From Pyricularia pennisetigena (taxonomy: Eukaryota; Ascomycota; Sordariomycetes; Magnaporthales; Pyriculariaceae), in contig NC_043740.1 of the NCBI RefSeq assembly GCF_004337985.1, forward strand, positions 4,401,030 through 4,465,029: DNA of 64,000 bases, given 5' to 3'. Positions 8,906 through 19,945 of this stretch are shown here, piece after piece (positions within the stretch are counted from its first letter, which is position 1; each line of letters starts with the position of its first letter). A program made the position numbers and the translations under genes. The notes beneath the pieces were generated by a model. That model worked only from the letters and a program-made list of their open reading frames with translations, ran no database searches and was not told the origin of the DNA.

Positions 8906-11670
8906 AGAATTAGCGCGATTTATTCGGCCAATGTAATTGGTCGAAAAGCCATGTGCCTGAAAGGTACATGGAGCGCTCGGCCCCCACTGCGAAGCAGGGG
9001 GGACTAGTCTGAGCACTGAGACTAAGCCGCGATCGCTTTCGAGAATTCCGGGTATAGGATATGATATTTATTTAGGGCATTATATCCAGCTGTCCTGGAG
9101 CGAAACCTGTTTAAACTTGTTTTTAAAACCCAGCGCCCTGGCGTTCACTGCTGGGATTTAATCAACCCTGAGGCTTTGTTTTTTTTCTTTGTTAGTGGGA
9201 TGCTCCCGGACAAACGCATTCCACTATATGCATCCGGCGCGATGCCTCCGGACCAGGAGCGGGCTATTGAGGGAAAAGCATTTGGGTGTTCCCGGCGCTG
9301 GACCAAACCGAAAATCCGGGCTGATCTGGCTGCTCGCCCGCATATTCTGTTTTGTTTTTTTCGTCTGTATTCCACCGCATCCAGGATTACATGCCAGAGC
9401 CTCCCCGGCAGGAAATGGATCAGGTTTGTGGTGGTGATCGACCGAAGTCCGCACCCCCGGCAGGGCCTGTAAAGGTTTGTTTCACACCGAGGATACTAGG
9501 AAAATGCCATCTCAATTCCGGTCCCCCAGCCCTGGCGAACATCTCCCGTTTTGTTTCCCCCCTTCAAAAAAACTAAGTTTCCCTGCGTATATAGCACGAG
9601 TAGCCCGAATCAGACTTCCACGTAACCATACCAGGAAGATTATCGCGTTTGTCACTTTGAAATTTTTAGCTTTTTTCTTTTTTTTTTTTTTCTCTAACCT
9701 GATGCTGGGAACAGAAGCGCGTGGAATTTATTGGTCCAACGCTTTCCTGTTTTCGGACCTTGCTAACATGTTATATGGGTTATATAGCACCAAAACTCGT
9801 CCGTGATTCACCAGGGGTAGCATAGCAAGCTTGTGCTCAAAATTAAAAAAAAAAAAATTAAAAAAAAGAAGGAAAGAGAAAGGCTTAACTATACCGGGAC
9901 GATTCTGGTTCGCAGGAGAAAAAAAAAGGTTATTCGGGCGCCTTGAGCTTAGCACAGTTGGCAAAAGATGACATGAGCATCACGGGTCGGATCTCGATGA
10001 CGGCCCAGGGTTTGCTCCGCTGCCCTATCAGCGGTGGCCTGCCGCGACCCTGACTCGGGTAGTTCTGCTAAAGCAATGGGGCTAATGGTCCGCCTGAGAA
10101 GGGGGGCGGGCGGCTCCTGCGCCCCGTGCATTTTGACGTTTGACTGCAGGGAACTTGCAGGAGCCCGCTCAAGTGTCTCGGTTTGGAATGACTCTGTGAT
10201 GGCGTGACGAATTGGCATTGCGGCTTTTGACAGAAGAAGGAATTAGCGTTGTTTACTGCAGTATGTGCAAGCTAGGGATACGATGATTATACAAAGTTGA
10301 CCTGACTTTGTTGAGTAGTTGCAGCTTTACAAGCGTCAGAGTTGTCACTCTTGACAAGGACAGTATCCGCAAAGTGCATGCGCTGGGTAGCCAGATACAA
10401 AGTTTTTTTCTTTTTTTTTTTTTTTTTTTCTTGGCTGGAGTTATCTGATCCGAGTGGTGCAGGCGTTCGACTGAAACAAATCATGTAATCACAGCAGAGG
10501 AAAAGAAATAGAACAGAGAGACGAAGAGAGCGGATAGAAACATCCGTCCAATTTAAACTTCTTGGATCTATGCAGCCGATCGGCCGATCGGCTCTTATTT
10601 AGTATTCTTCCCCACGTGCCGTATACCTTATATGGCATTCTTAAAATACCATGGGTCCAGAACCCCGGGAACTAAAACCCTCTTTCTTTGTGGGACTAGT
10701 CAGTTTGCGTCCTGATAAAAGCTGGACCACTGTATGCTTTTTGCTACCTTGTCTTCTTGGTGCATCTTGATACATGGTTCGAGACTTTTTAAGTTATCTT
10801 TTCAGCTTTCTGTCAAAGCCCGAATCGCCTCGCAACGGGGGCCGGAGACCCCCGCGTCCGGGGATGATCGGCGAAGTTCAAGGCAGTATCCTTGACGGTG
10901 AAGAATCGCACGTGCCAGCAGTAGAGTTTTTTTTTTATTTTTATTTTTTTATTTCCTAGGATCTTGTCCAATCTTTTCCCTTGGTGCTTGGCGTATGGAA
11001 CTTTCAGACTGGGCGTGGCAAGAACTGCTGCTGATGGGCGCCCACGTGCTTTTTGTTTTCCTTCGGAGTAATACCACCTCCTGCTAGGTAGCTTGAGTTG
11101 TCACGTTCGTCTTGGGTGTGATAGCCATGCAGCGAGACAAGGGGCTGGGTTGAGCGCCCAGGTGGGTCTTGGTCAACAGCATTCGTCCACAAAGTCATAG
11201 ATGCTGCAGATGCTGCGAGCAGAAGCCGTGACTGGATCTAGACCATCCGTGGATGTATTTTTACGCTGCTTTGGTTTCTCTGAAATTCTGGTATCCTGAA
11301 CTTGGAGCTTCTGGGCTGGTGTTTGTACGATAGTAGAAGAGGCCGCCCGTTCAGACGCAAAACGTCCGACGTTTTCTGGAAAGATTAGAGACCAAGGTAG
11401 CAGCATAGGGACAAACCGACATATAGACCAAAAAAAGTAACAAAGATGAAATTAATGATTGGTAGAAAGTTAGCTCGAATCTGGGTACTAGACTACTAGT
11501 TATCATTTTCTCGTTTAGATGACGGCGCTGTCGCAAGCAAAAAAAAAAAAAAAAAAGAAAAACAATCGGCTGCCTGCCCCCTTTTGGGTCCAAATTTGGC
11601 TCAAGAAGGACGAAAGAAAAAAAATAAAATAAAAACAAAATATACAGTCAAAAGTACAACCAGCTACAAG
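8906..11670. other. Intergenic, no confident gene
   Basis: Base composition rises sharply from the AT-rich repeat block to ordinary values at about 8.9 kb. Several short overlapping frames exist around 9.2-10.2 kb, but none has recognisable domains or consistent coding character. T- or A-runs occur near 9680, 9845, 10410, 10930 and 11540. Confidence 0.6.
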
Positions 11671-12871
11671 TCACGGCTTTGAGGCCCTCGCCGGTCCACA
11701 TGCCGTTTCGACCGCTGAAAACTCGCTCGTCAAGCTCGCTTGTGACCTGTTCATTCTGTCGGGATCCATCTCGACCGAGACGCTCATGACCGTCTCACAC
11801 TGTATCCTCAACCCCGTCGTGTCCATCCCGGAGACCCTGAGGTGGTGATTATCCTTCTTGTTCCTCCTCTGCTCCCTCCAGCCCGGCCTCATCATTTGCA
11901 GAAACCCGCCCACGGCAGCAGCGGAGAACTTTTGCTTGGCCTCGCCGACCTCGACCCGCCGGCGGTCCTGCAAGGAATCATCCCCCGCGCCGCCGCCGCC
12001 GCCGCTCTTACTGCTGCTGTTGCTGCTGTTATTGCTGCTGTTGTTGCTGCTAGTACTGCTGCTGCCACCGTCCCTCCCCGCGCCGACGCCCATCTCCTCG
12101 TCGGCCTCGCCGCCCCGCACAAACACGACGTTGCCAAACTTCCTCCCCGGCGGCGTCCGCACAAAGGCAAACGTGTCGATGCCCGTGTCCTGCGTCGGCG
12201 GCTTCTCGCCCGCGAAGATGATGGACCGCCGTGTCGTCGCGTACAGCAGTGCGTCCAGCAGCCCCGCGCCTCCGAGCATCACGCCCGCGAAGCACAGATA
12301 GCCCGACGGCGCGTCGGCCGTCGCCCGCCCCGCCACGCGGCAGAGCGACAGCGGTGCTGTGCAGAGTATGTAGATCAGCGGGTAGAGGAGGAAGGCCGGG
12401 TGGCGCTTGGTCGATCCGGCGGGGGTCCCGAGGCCGTTTTTCGTCTTGGCCTTGGTGCTCGTCGTGCCGTCTTCGTCGGCGCTGTTTTTCGGCGCAGAAT
12501 GGGCCACGGGTGGCGTCGATAGCCCGCCTGGGCTGGCTTTCAAGTCGTGCTTGGCGGCCGGGGATGGCGTCTTGGGCCGTGGTTGCATTTTGTGATACGG
12601 TCCGTATGGGTAGTGTTGGACCTTGCCGCTGTGAACTTTCTTTCGTTGCAGGTAGATGTATATGTAGATGTAGACGACGGTGATGACGACGATGGAGAGG
12701 GATGTCCACAGGTAGTGGAGGTACAGTCGTATATCTTGGCGTTCAGGATTGATGCCGCACTGAACCAGTACCACCCCCCCACCTTGTCAGTACTGCTGGC
12801 ACTCCGGCACAGTTCTGGGAAATTTACAAGCACAGCGCGTTCACGGCTTGATATCAGCCAGAAAGAAAGAG

Positions 12872-12917
<46 letters not shown>

Positions 12918-13739
12918 TACCCAGACCCCCACCGGCGCAAACAACGGCGACTCGGTTCGCCACGTCATAAACACTCCCGTCACCGCAAACAAATAGTCAA
13001 TCAGCCACAGCGACGCGAGAACGACGTAGAAGACGCACGTGGATGGCCGGTAGTTCTTGATGACCCCGAGGTAGGTATGAACGGCGATGGCGGTGATCAT
13101 CAGACTGGACCCCAGGTCGCCAATGGAGAGAAACCAGCCCTGCGCCCAGCACATCCTGCTCCGTCCGTCGAGGCTGCCCCGCGCTGCCCAGTGGAAGCTG
13201 AAGAGGAACGCCAAGGACTGCTGGACGTCGGCCAGCAAGAGGTTGTAGATGAGGATGAGGAACTGGTTCGGGGGCTCCCTCCTCAGCCGCTCCACGAAAA
13301 GCCTCAGGCCCTTGAAGGATTTCTCGCCGGCGTCTCCGGGTGCATCATCGTTCGTTTCCATTTGCGGGCACAGATGCTCGGCCGGTATGTTCATGCCGCC
13401 ATAGTCGAGCGTGGTCTGGGAGCGACGCTCGGGGACCGACGAGCATTGCTGCTGGTTTGGTGGACTCGGCGGGAAAGGGCGGAGGTTCCAAGATATCAGT
13501 TTCCACGTGAGATATATCGACAGTCCCAGACAGGCCAAGAATGATATCAAGGAAATGACCGCTACGGCCGTTAGTCCTTGGACTGACCCCTGCGGTAGTA
13601 TGTTTATTAGGTCGTCTCGATCCGCTTCCAGGGTGGGAAGAATCTTGGGTGACGGTGACGACAATGCTGGCGGCGGTGGCTGGTAGTTTAACCCATTCTC
13701 CATTGCCGCCACATCGGACCATTTCCTGAACCCGGGCAT
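11671..13739 (-). CDS. Git3/GPR1-like G-protein-coupled receptor
   Basis: Two exons (13739-12921 and 12759-11671) joined across a 161-bp intron (GTAAGT...TTCAG) give 635 aa. It is probably a plasma-membrane receptor acting through a heterotrimeric G protein and cAMP, as known for Git3/GPR1-type nutrient receptors. Hydrophobic helices lie near residues 55-79, 160-181, 200-222, 235-256 and 285-307. The second exon carries a Git3_C-like region (LLYPLIYILCTAPLSLCR, then YLCFAGVM...LLDALLY) with two more helices, making seven. Family-like motifs are LLLADVQQ, CWAQGWF and GDLGSS. The cytoplasmic tail is long, with a Ser/Asn/Gly-rich stretch. The intron contains a 44-base A-run. Met13 is an alternative start. 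The ligand cannot be told from sequence. Confidence 0.82.
12872..12915 (+). repeat. 44-bp poly(A) run inside GPCR intron
   Basis: Uninterrupted A on the plus strand, T on the coding strand, lying just inside the 5' splice site of the GPCR intron. It inflates the intron and is likely to vary in length. Confidence 0.9.
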
Positions 13740-15113
13740 TTCTGTGCTGGTTATCTGGAGTTGGAGTCCTCAAAAACCTGTTTCTGTCCTGTTCAATGGA
13801 GGCCGTCCATTGATGGCCCGAATGACCTCGGCTTCTCGTGTTGCGATGATTTCATTACCCGTCCAGTATCGTGGTGGTGGAAGGTGCTGGTAGTTGGGTA
13901 CATTGATTTTCAGGTGCAAATTAAAGAGCAAAAAAAAAAAAAGAGAAAAAATTGGAGGAAGTGTAAATCAGAAAAGGTATTTCATGGACGCGTGCTCAAG
14001 AAGAATTGCAAAGGATAACACGGGATCCGACGAGTAGCTACAAGGTCACTAAAAGAAATAAAACGCATATACCTAGCCATGGGGAGAAAAAAAAAAAAAA
14101 ATTGGACATGCATGGATGGGTAGCAAAGGCACACGGCAGGGTCACAAGTGACATTCACGATGAGTGTATGCATGCCAAAAGCTCCCCAACGTCGTGGATG
14201 ACACCAAAGCTGACATCCATGACTAGCTAGCCACCATACAAGGTACTTCCTTTGTACCTAACGGGTGAGACGTCGGCACGGGGTCGGGGTTGATTTACTG
14301 TCTAGGGATGCTGGACCTGGCGAAAGCAGCTAAGGTCACTGAAATATGGGGCTTATAACGATGCTGCCAATGCCTATCTGTAAATCGTCGATCGATCTAC
14401 GGTACTACATCGAGACTGCTGGAAAAGTGCCTTTGATAACTGGAAGTCTGGAACGACAGACTCCTTGATTTTCGCACACGCCCGTGGTTGCTCTTCCCCT
14501 ACCACGGGTCCACATTCTCCGCAAAAGTGATTGTCACGAGCGATTGATGCACACAAACATTCACACTTTCAGTGAGGTGGACTGTGAATTTATCAATCGA
14601 AGCTCTTGTTAAGCAGTATACCCTGTATCTGAACTATGATCTGTTGATCCCAAGTGCAAGATGTTGCGGTCGTCGGATGTTGGATACTTTGACGATGCTT
14701 AACAATCAGACCATGGAGCCATATAGGCATACTGCGAGCACGCCACATACTAGAATCTGGGACCGTGCGTGCAACGAGGTTGAAATCTATCCGAACTGGA
14801 ATGATGTGGTGAGGCTTTGTTCAATGAGAAACGTACCAGACAAAGAACAGCTTCCATGCGCGATCCAACAGTCGACCACTCAATCCATTCGCCTAAGCTT
14901 ATCACAGATGGAAAGTCTAGGCAGACTTCATGGTAACTAGCAAACTAGAGGCCATGAATATGGGTTCTAAGCTTGGGTGTGTATACAAAAGTCTGGAATT
15001 CAAAACGTTGAATCAAGCAGCTAGCTCGAATCAGGTTGCTTTGAGTGCCTTGGGCTGTGTGAACCAAAAAAGAAGAGTAAGAAAATAAGCTCGCTTGTTT
15101 TTTTTTTTTTTTT

Positions 15114-15465
15114 NNNNNNNNNNNNNNNNNNNNNNNNNNNNNNNNNNNNNNNNNNNNNNNNNNNNNNNNNNNNNNNNNNNNNNNNNNNNNNNNNNNNNNN
15201 NNNNNNNNNNNNNNNNNNNNNNNNNNNNNNNNNNNNNNNNNNNNNNNNNNNNNNNNNNNNNNNNNNNNNNNNNNNNNNNNNNNNNNNNNNNNNNNNNNNN
15301 NNNNNNNNNNNNNNNNNNNNNNNNNNNNNNNNNNNNNNNNNNNNNNNNNNNNNNNNNNNNNNNNNNNNNNNNNNNNNNNNNNNNNNNNNNNNNNNNNNNN
15401 NNNNNNNNNNNNNNNNNNNNNNNNNNNNNNNNNNNNNNNNNNNNNNNNNNNNNNNNNNNNNNNNN
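15114..15465. other. Assembly gap (352 N)
   Basis: A run of N starting directly after a T homopolymer, so its true length and content are unknown. Confidence 0.99.
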
Positions 15466-15993
15466 CTTGTACCTTATTCTTGATGGTTTCCATCACTGTT
15501 GCTACCCAGCTAGAGCAGAGTACGATTTCCATACTCGACGCTAACAAGGTTCAAATCGGTCTAGATTGTTTGCCAGCTTTGAAGCTTTCTCCGTACTTGG
15601 CAGTCGACAAACTGGGTGCTATTTTGGCAAGGCGTCTTTCCTGTTCTACAGAGTGTTTGACTACTAGACTAGTCCCGGCCCTCGTTCTGATCATCCAAAC
15701 TCAACAATGACGTCAACCTTGGCCCCATCCGCGAGACCCCGGCCCGATGCCCCTTTTTTTTTTGTTGCTTTGTACATCGAGGCAGCAAGATTTTGCACGG
15801 ATTTTGATTTTGTTACCAAAAATGGGAAAAGGCGTGGACTGAGTCGGTCTCTTTTCCCACTTTTCTCACCATTGTCAGGGCCGAATAAGAAGAAAAAGGC
15901 GAGAAAAGAAATTGTGCAATCGACATGTTAGCTCTAGAAAAGACGAAACAGTGAGACGGTAGTCTGCCAAGCAATCACATGTCGCGTGTTGCC

Positions 15994-16014
15994 TTCGTAC
16001 TTCGTACTTCGTAC
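15994..16014 (+). repeat. Three tandem 7-bp TTCGTAC repeats
   Basis: Three perfect units, followed by TT. No function is apparent. Confidence 0.9.
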
Positions 16015-16241
16015 TTAGCTTGAAGCTCCAATAAGCTTCCGAGGGGGGGGCGGCGGAGCGATTTTATCCCGCTCCCGGGCTGCAATGCATCATTGCCGCG
16101 GCGATCTGTTGTTTGCTTTTCTTTTTTTTTTTTTTTTTTTGGCTTTGGCAGCTCACTGAGAGAGGTCTCTGCGTGTTAGGGCTTTGGGGGAGAAGCTGCC
16201 CGGCCACTTAACAGGCGCGGACGATTCATGAATCAAACTGG

Positions 16242-16244
<3 letters not shown>

Positions 16245-16281
<37 letters not shown>
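16245..16281 (+). repeat. (CT)n microsatellite
   Basis: About 18 CT dinucleotides in a row in intergenic DNA. Confidence 0.9.
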
Positions 16282-16283
<2 letters not shown>

Positions 16284-17497
16284 GCGAGCGAGTGCTGGGT
16301 TTTCTTCTTCCTTTTTCTTTAGACTTCTTCCGATTCTCGGTATCAGTTTGGCTTTTTATTTTCCAGTACTTTTGTTGTACTTCTCCCCCTCTCTTCTCAT
16401 CCTTTTCCCCCTGTTTTCTGCATGACATCAACGGGCACCCTGCTGTGTTCGAGTCAAAAGAAAGTGGGCAAACAAAGCTGCATGAGTATAAGGTTGGAAC
16501 GAACCAGACGTATGCTGGTTCAACTGCACGAATCACAAGAAAAAGAGAAGGAAAAAAAAAAAAAAAAGCCTAACATCAGCTCTAAAATTCAAGGGACTGG
16601 GTTGCTCACACTCCTGCGGAACTCGTTCGAAACACATCTACCGTGAGTACGCTCTTGAGGCTGTGCAATTGAAAAAAAAATTTTACCCGCTACTTGGGAT
16701 GAACCAGGATCATGGGCCAAAGTACGGCTGCTGGCCCGACGCGCTGATGCTTCTCTGCTGGGATCTCATCATCGGCCAATACGACGCGGCCAATGGATTC
16801 ACTCGCGAGGCATAGCTTTCGTATTCTGAATACGCTGTCCAGTTCGAACATACTTGCCAATGTTGGCCACTAGACTGGTAGCACGTGGCTTGAACGGCAC
16901 TAGGAAGGGTCTGCGTGTCATGACGTTTCAATCTCGATTTTCCGCATCTCCGCGCGCTCTGAAATACCGAACCTACCTTCAGTCTAGCTCAGCATCGAAA
17001 CCCCTCTCGATCGAGGGAGATTTTTGCTGCCGAAATGGCATTCTATTCTAGCACGCACCGGGAACCAACTCAATCGTGCTCCTGCAGAAGACCGATTTGT
17101 TGCGTGCCAATATCGAATCCGATCGTAAACCTCTGTTGAAAACAAAGACTCGTCCTCCTTTCACCAACCTCGGCAGTCTGACTCCGCGAACCACCGATCC
17201 GCAAACTAACTGCAGGGACTTTGACGTGCCTTGTTTGTTCTAACTTCTGTCGACTACCCGATCTGTCAGAGCCGCGGCAGACGAGCTTAGCCCGCGGTGC
17301 GCGGGCGCGAGATGTGCAATCCGCGCCCCCGTACCCGGCGCTAAAATAGAATAATAGGGTCCGCGCCAGGATTGCGCAGGTAACTTAGCAGCTCGTCACG
17401 GCTTTCTTGGCTGACTTTTCGACTCTCGAGTGAAGCTTACCAGCCCTTTGGGTGGTCATAATCGCGGACGCTAACGTTGGCACCCTGGTTCGACCAT

Positions 17498-17538
17498 NNN
17501 NNNNNNNNNNNNNNNNNNNNNNNNNNNNNNNNNNNNNN
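17498..17538. other. Assembly gap (41 N)
   Basis: A run of N in intergenic sequence. Confidence 0.99.
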
Positions 17539-17787
17539 GCTCACAAACTTTTCAACTTGCATGAGCACTGAACCCAAGGTGGTTCTAATTTTTTTTCTTT
17601 TTTTTTCATCATTAGGGCTGTGCTAAATTACATTAGGGACCCAACTTCATGCAGCTACTGTGTCTTTACGTGGCCTGGCTATACCACTTTAAGAAAAAAA
17701 AAAAGAAAAAAAAAAAAGGGAAGTAACCGAGAAGAAAAGAATATCATAAGCAGCGAGAGAAAAACAAACACTCAGCAAGGTTCCTTC

Positions 17788-18316
17788 CTAAGCTTGAATG
17801 GTGTACATCTGCGAGTTGGTCACGCCAAAGGCCGCATCGGGAACGCGCTCGTAGTCGGCCGGAGTGGTGGCGCCACCTCGGTAAACCTCGCCGAACCAGT
17901 AGCGGCCGCCCGTGCTGCCGCTGTTGATGGCTATGGATTGGGCCGCGTCGTGTCAGCAGATAAAAGCCTTGTTGTTGTTTGTATCGCGAGCAAATACTGA
18001 AAAGAAAAAAAGAAACAAAAGCTTTCTCACCCTGATAACTCGCAGTCGAGGTGCAGGCGTTGTAGCTCTGGCACTTTTCCAGGACAAATGCGTTCCAAGC
18101 GTCGGCCGTTTGGTAGTCCTTCAGCTCGGCGTTGTACGAGGCGATGATGTTGGATGGGAAGAGTCGCGAGCCGGTCAGCCAGTTGTCGGGCGCGGGGAGG
18201 TTGACCTTGACGAGCGTCTTGGCCGCCGCTTCCTGGCTCTCCGGCGCGGCGGGCAGAGCGACAGCGGTGGCGGTGCCCAGGAAGAGGGTTGTCAGGATGG
18301 CGAGAGAGTACTGCAT
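17788..18316 (-). CDS. Small secreted protein, hypothetical
   Basis: Two exons (18316-18031 and 17930-17788) with a 100-bp intron (GTGAGA...CCATAG, branch-like CTGAC) encode 142 aa. The N-terminus is a typical signal peptide of about 19 residues (MQYSLAILTTLFLGTATAVA), so the product is probably secreted. The mature part has only two cysteines, close together near residues 81 and 87, which may form one disulfide. The second exon gives a Gly/Tyr/Trp-containing end (YWFGEVYRGG...MYTIQA). I recognise no domain. The phase is conserved across the junction, which supports the intron. Function is unknown; an extracellular or effector role is only inferred. Confidence 0.72.
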
Positions 18317-19867
18317 GCTTGCGACTGGATTGGGGGTGGGGGGGGTTGTGGTTTGGCCTTCTTTCGTTCCAAACTACTTTGTGTCTTGTTCCTTGTGCTT
18401 CCTTTTCAAGGTCGAGTGAATAATGATGGGGAGACGAAGAACAGTGGTTGATGAGATCGCCAAGCATCGCGAACCAGGGCTCCTTTCTTATGCTTTGGCC
18501 CCTATCGCCCACTCTTCGCGCCATACTCCCCAGATCGATAGAACCCACCTTGCTTACGAGCCGACGAAGGAATTCCAGCCTTCCTTCCTAAAGTAGAAAA
18601 AGAATCATGATCCGGATGGCCCATAGTTAAATTGGAATCAAAGATAAGCATTGAAAGCTCCACTCGTGCTGGAGCCCCGCCAACCTGGCAACGGATGTCT
18701 CCGAGGCTGGATTAGGGAGCTGCTAATCATATTTATGGGTCAACAAACCATCGTTGACGAGACCACGTCTCGCTTCCGCCGCCGAGGATGATTGTGACAC
18801 CCGTCAAATTCGCTGAATCCGCAAGGCGTTATCAAGGATGAGCCCAGTTCCCCTCGTCGGGGAGTTACATTTGCAATCAAAATCAAGCTTCTGCGGGACC
18901 GGTAAGACTATCACAATTCGGCATTTTCTTTTTTGTCAGTGGGCCGAAAGATGCGAAAACAACGTGGGAAAACTTGGCCGAGTCCTCACCTCGGCAGTAG
19001 ATTGCGCGTTGATAGACTGAGTAGAGTCTACTCCTCATGTCTTGGCCTGATTACATTCGCTCGGTTGCTGATGAGCCTGATCCATACTGGTGGAGCCTCA
19101 ATGCAATTCAACTCCAAAAGAATGCAACAAAAAGGACTCTTTCCTATTGGTCAGATTTTTGCCTTTCGCGGCGTATTGGCCGCAAAATGAGCAAGTCCAG
19201 CCAGCGAGCGTTCGGGCATGAGGCAACGAGGGAAGCCTATCGCCCCTCGCAAGCACCTTCATTCATGAAAACGAAATTGATATTGCTAATTCCACCTCTT
19301 ACTTCGTTCTAGTCAACAAGAGAGTCAGAACTGGGTTTGAAAGAAGTTCATTCGATAGGTGCTCAACGTGCCGGACCCTTGACGACACGCTTGTCATCAT
19401 TACAACGTAAAGTGCACAGCACCATGTTACAAATTCGCTAAATGCACGCGAGAAAGAGTATTTGCGTAGGATCATTGGGCCTTGCGGGTCTGGTACAGTA
19501 AACACAAAACCTCAATTTCGCACATCTGCCAAGGAACCATGCAGGCTTATCTCGCAAAGCGAGGGCGGCATATAACTTCAAAGAGTGTCCTCTCAAGATC
19601 ATGAAAAGTGTACCATCCTGCTGGGTTGGGTGGTTATCCATAAATGTGTCAGAACAAAAGTCAGTTGTCAGGAGCAGCCCTTGCATTCAAGGATGTCCAT
19701 AGTGCATGAGACCCACGTTCGGCTGGATCGATCTCATTCGTGTGAAGGCTGCGCTTCGAGGGTGAATCCTTGGATATCTGCCATGATCAAGAGGATACCT
19801 GTCAACCACATCTTGCAGCTGAGATCAAAATGACAAGTTGGAGGAGAAGAACAAAGCAGTCATCAAA
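18317..19867. other. Intergenic, no gene seen
   Basis: Upstream region of the small secreted-protein gene followed by ordinary intergenic sequence. Short frames occur on both strands without recognisable content. Confidence 0.55.
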
Positions 19868-19945
19868 GCATCTAAATACCGAGAATTCCCCAGTGGTCAC
19901 CTATCTGAGTACTAGTCGGGTCCTCAAAAAGTTGGTATGGGAGCA
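19868..19945 (-). pseudogene. Truncated 5S rRNA relic
   Basis: Read on the minus strand, this matches the 3' half of the two intact 5S genes at 30.3-30.6 kb: the GACCACTGGGGAAT block, the ACTAGTACTCAG block and a degraded continuation. The 5' half is missing or unrecognisable. Dispersed 5S genes and relics are normal in Pezizomycotina. Confidence 0.75.

Larger units (their letters stand above)
13740..17787. other. Intergenic with two assembly gaps, no confident gene
   Basis: This is the upstream side of the GPCR gene and the downstream side of the small secreted-protein gene. It contains N gaps at 15114-15465 (entered from a T-run) and 17498-17538, three 7-bp TTCGTAC repeats at 15994-16014, and a (CT)n run at 16245-16281. 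A 122-codon frame at 14572-14940 has no recognisable features. Confidence 0.6.

Noticed and set aside
14572..14940. 122-codon plus-strand frame
   Set aside because: No domain, signal peptide or codon bias, and it lies in intergenic sequence beside a gap.
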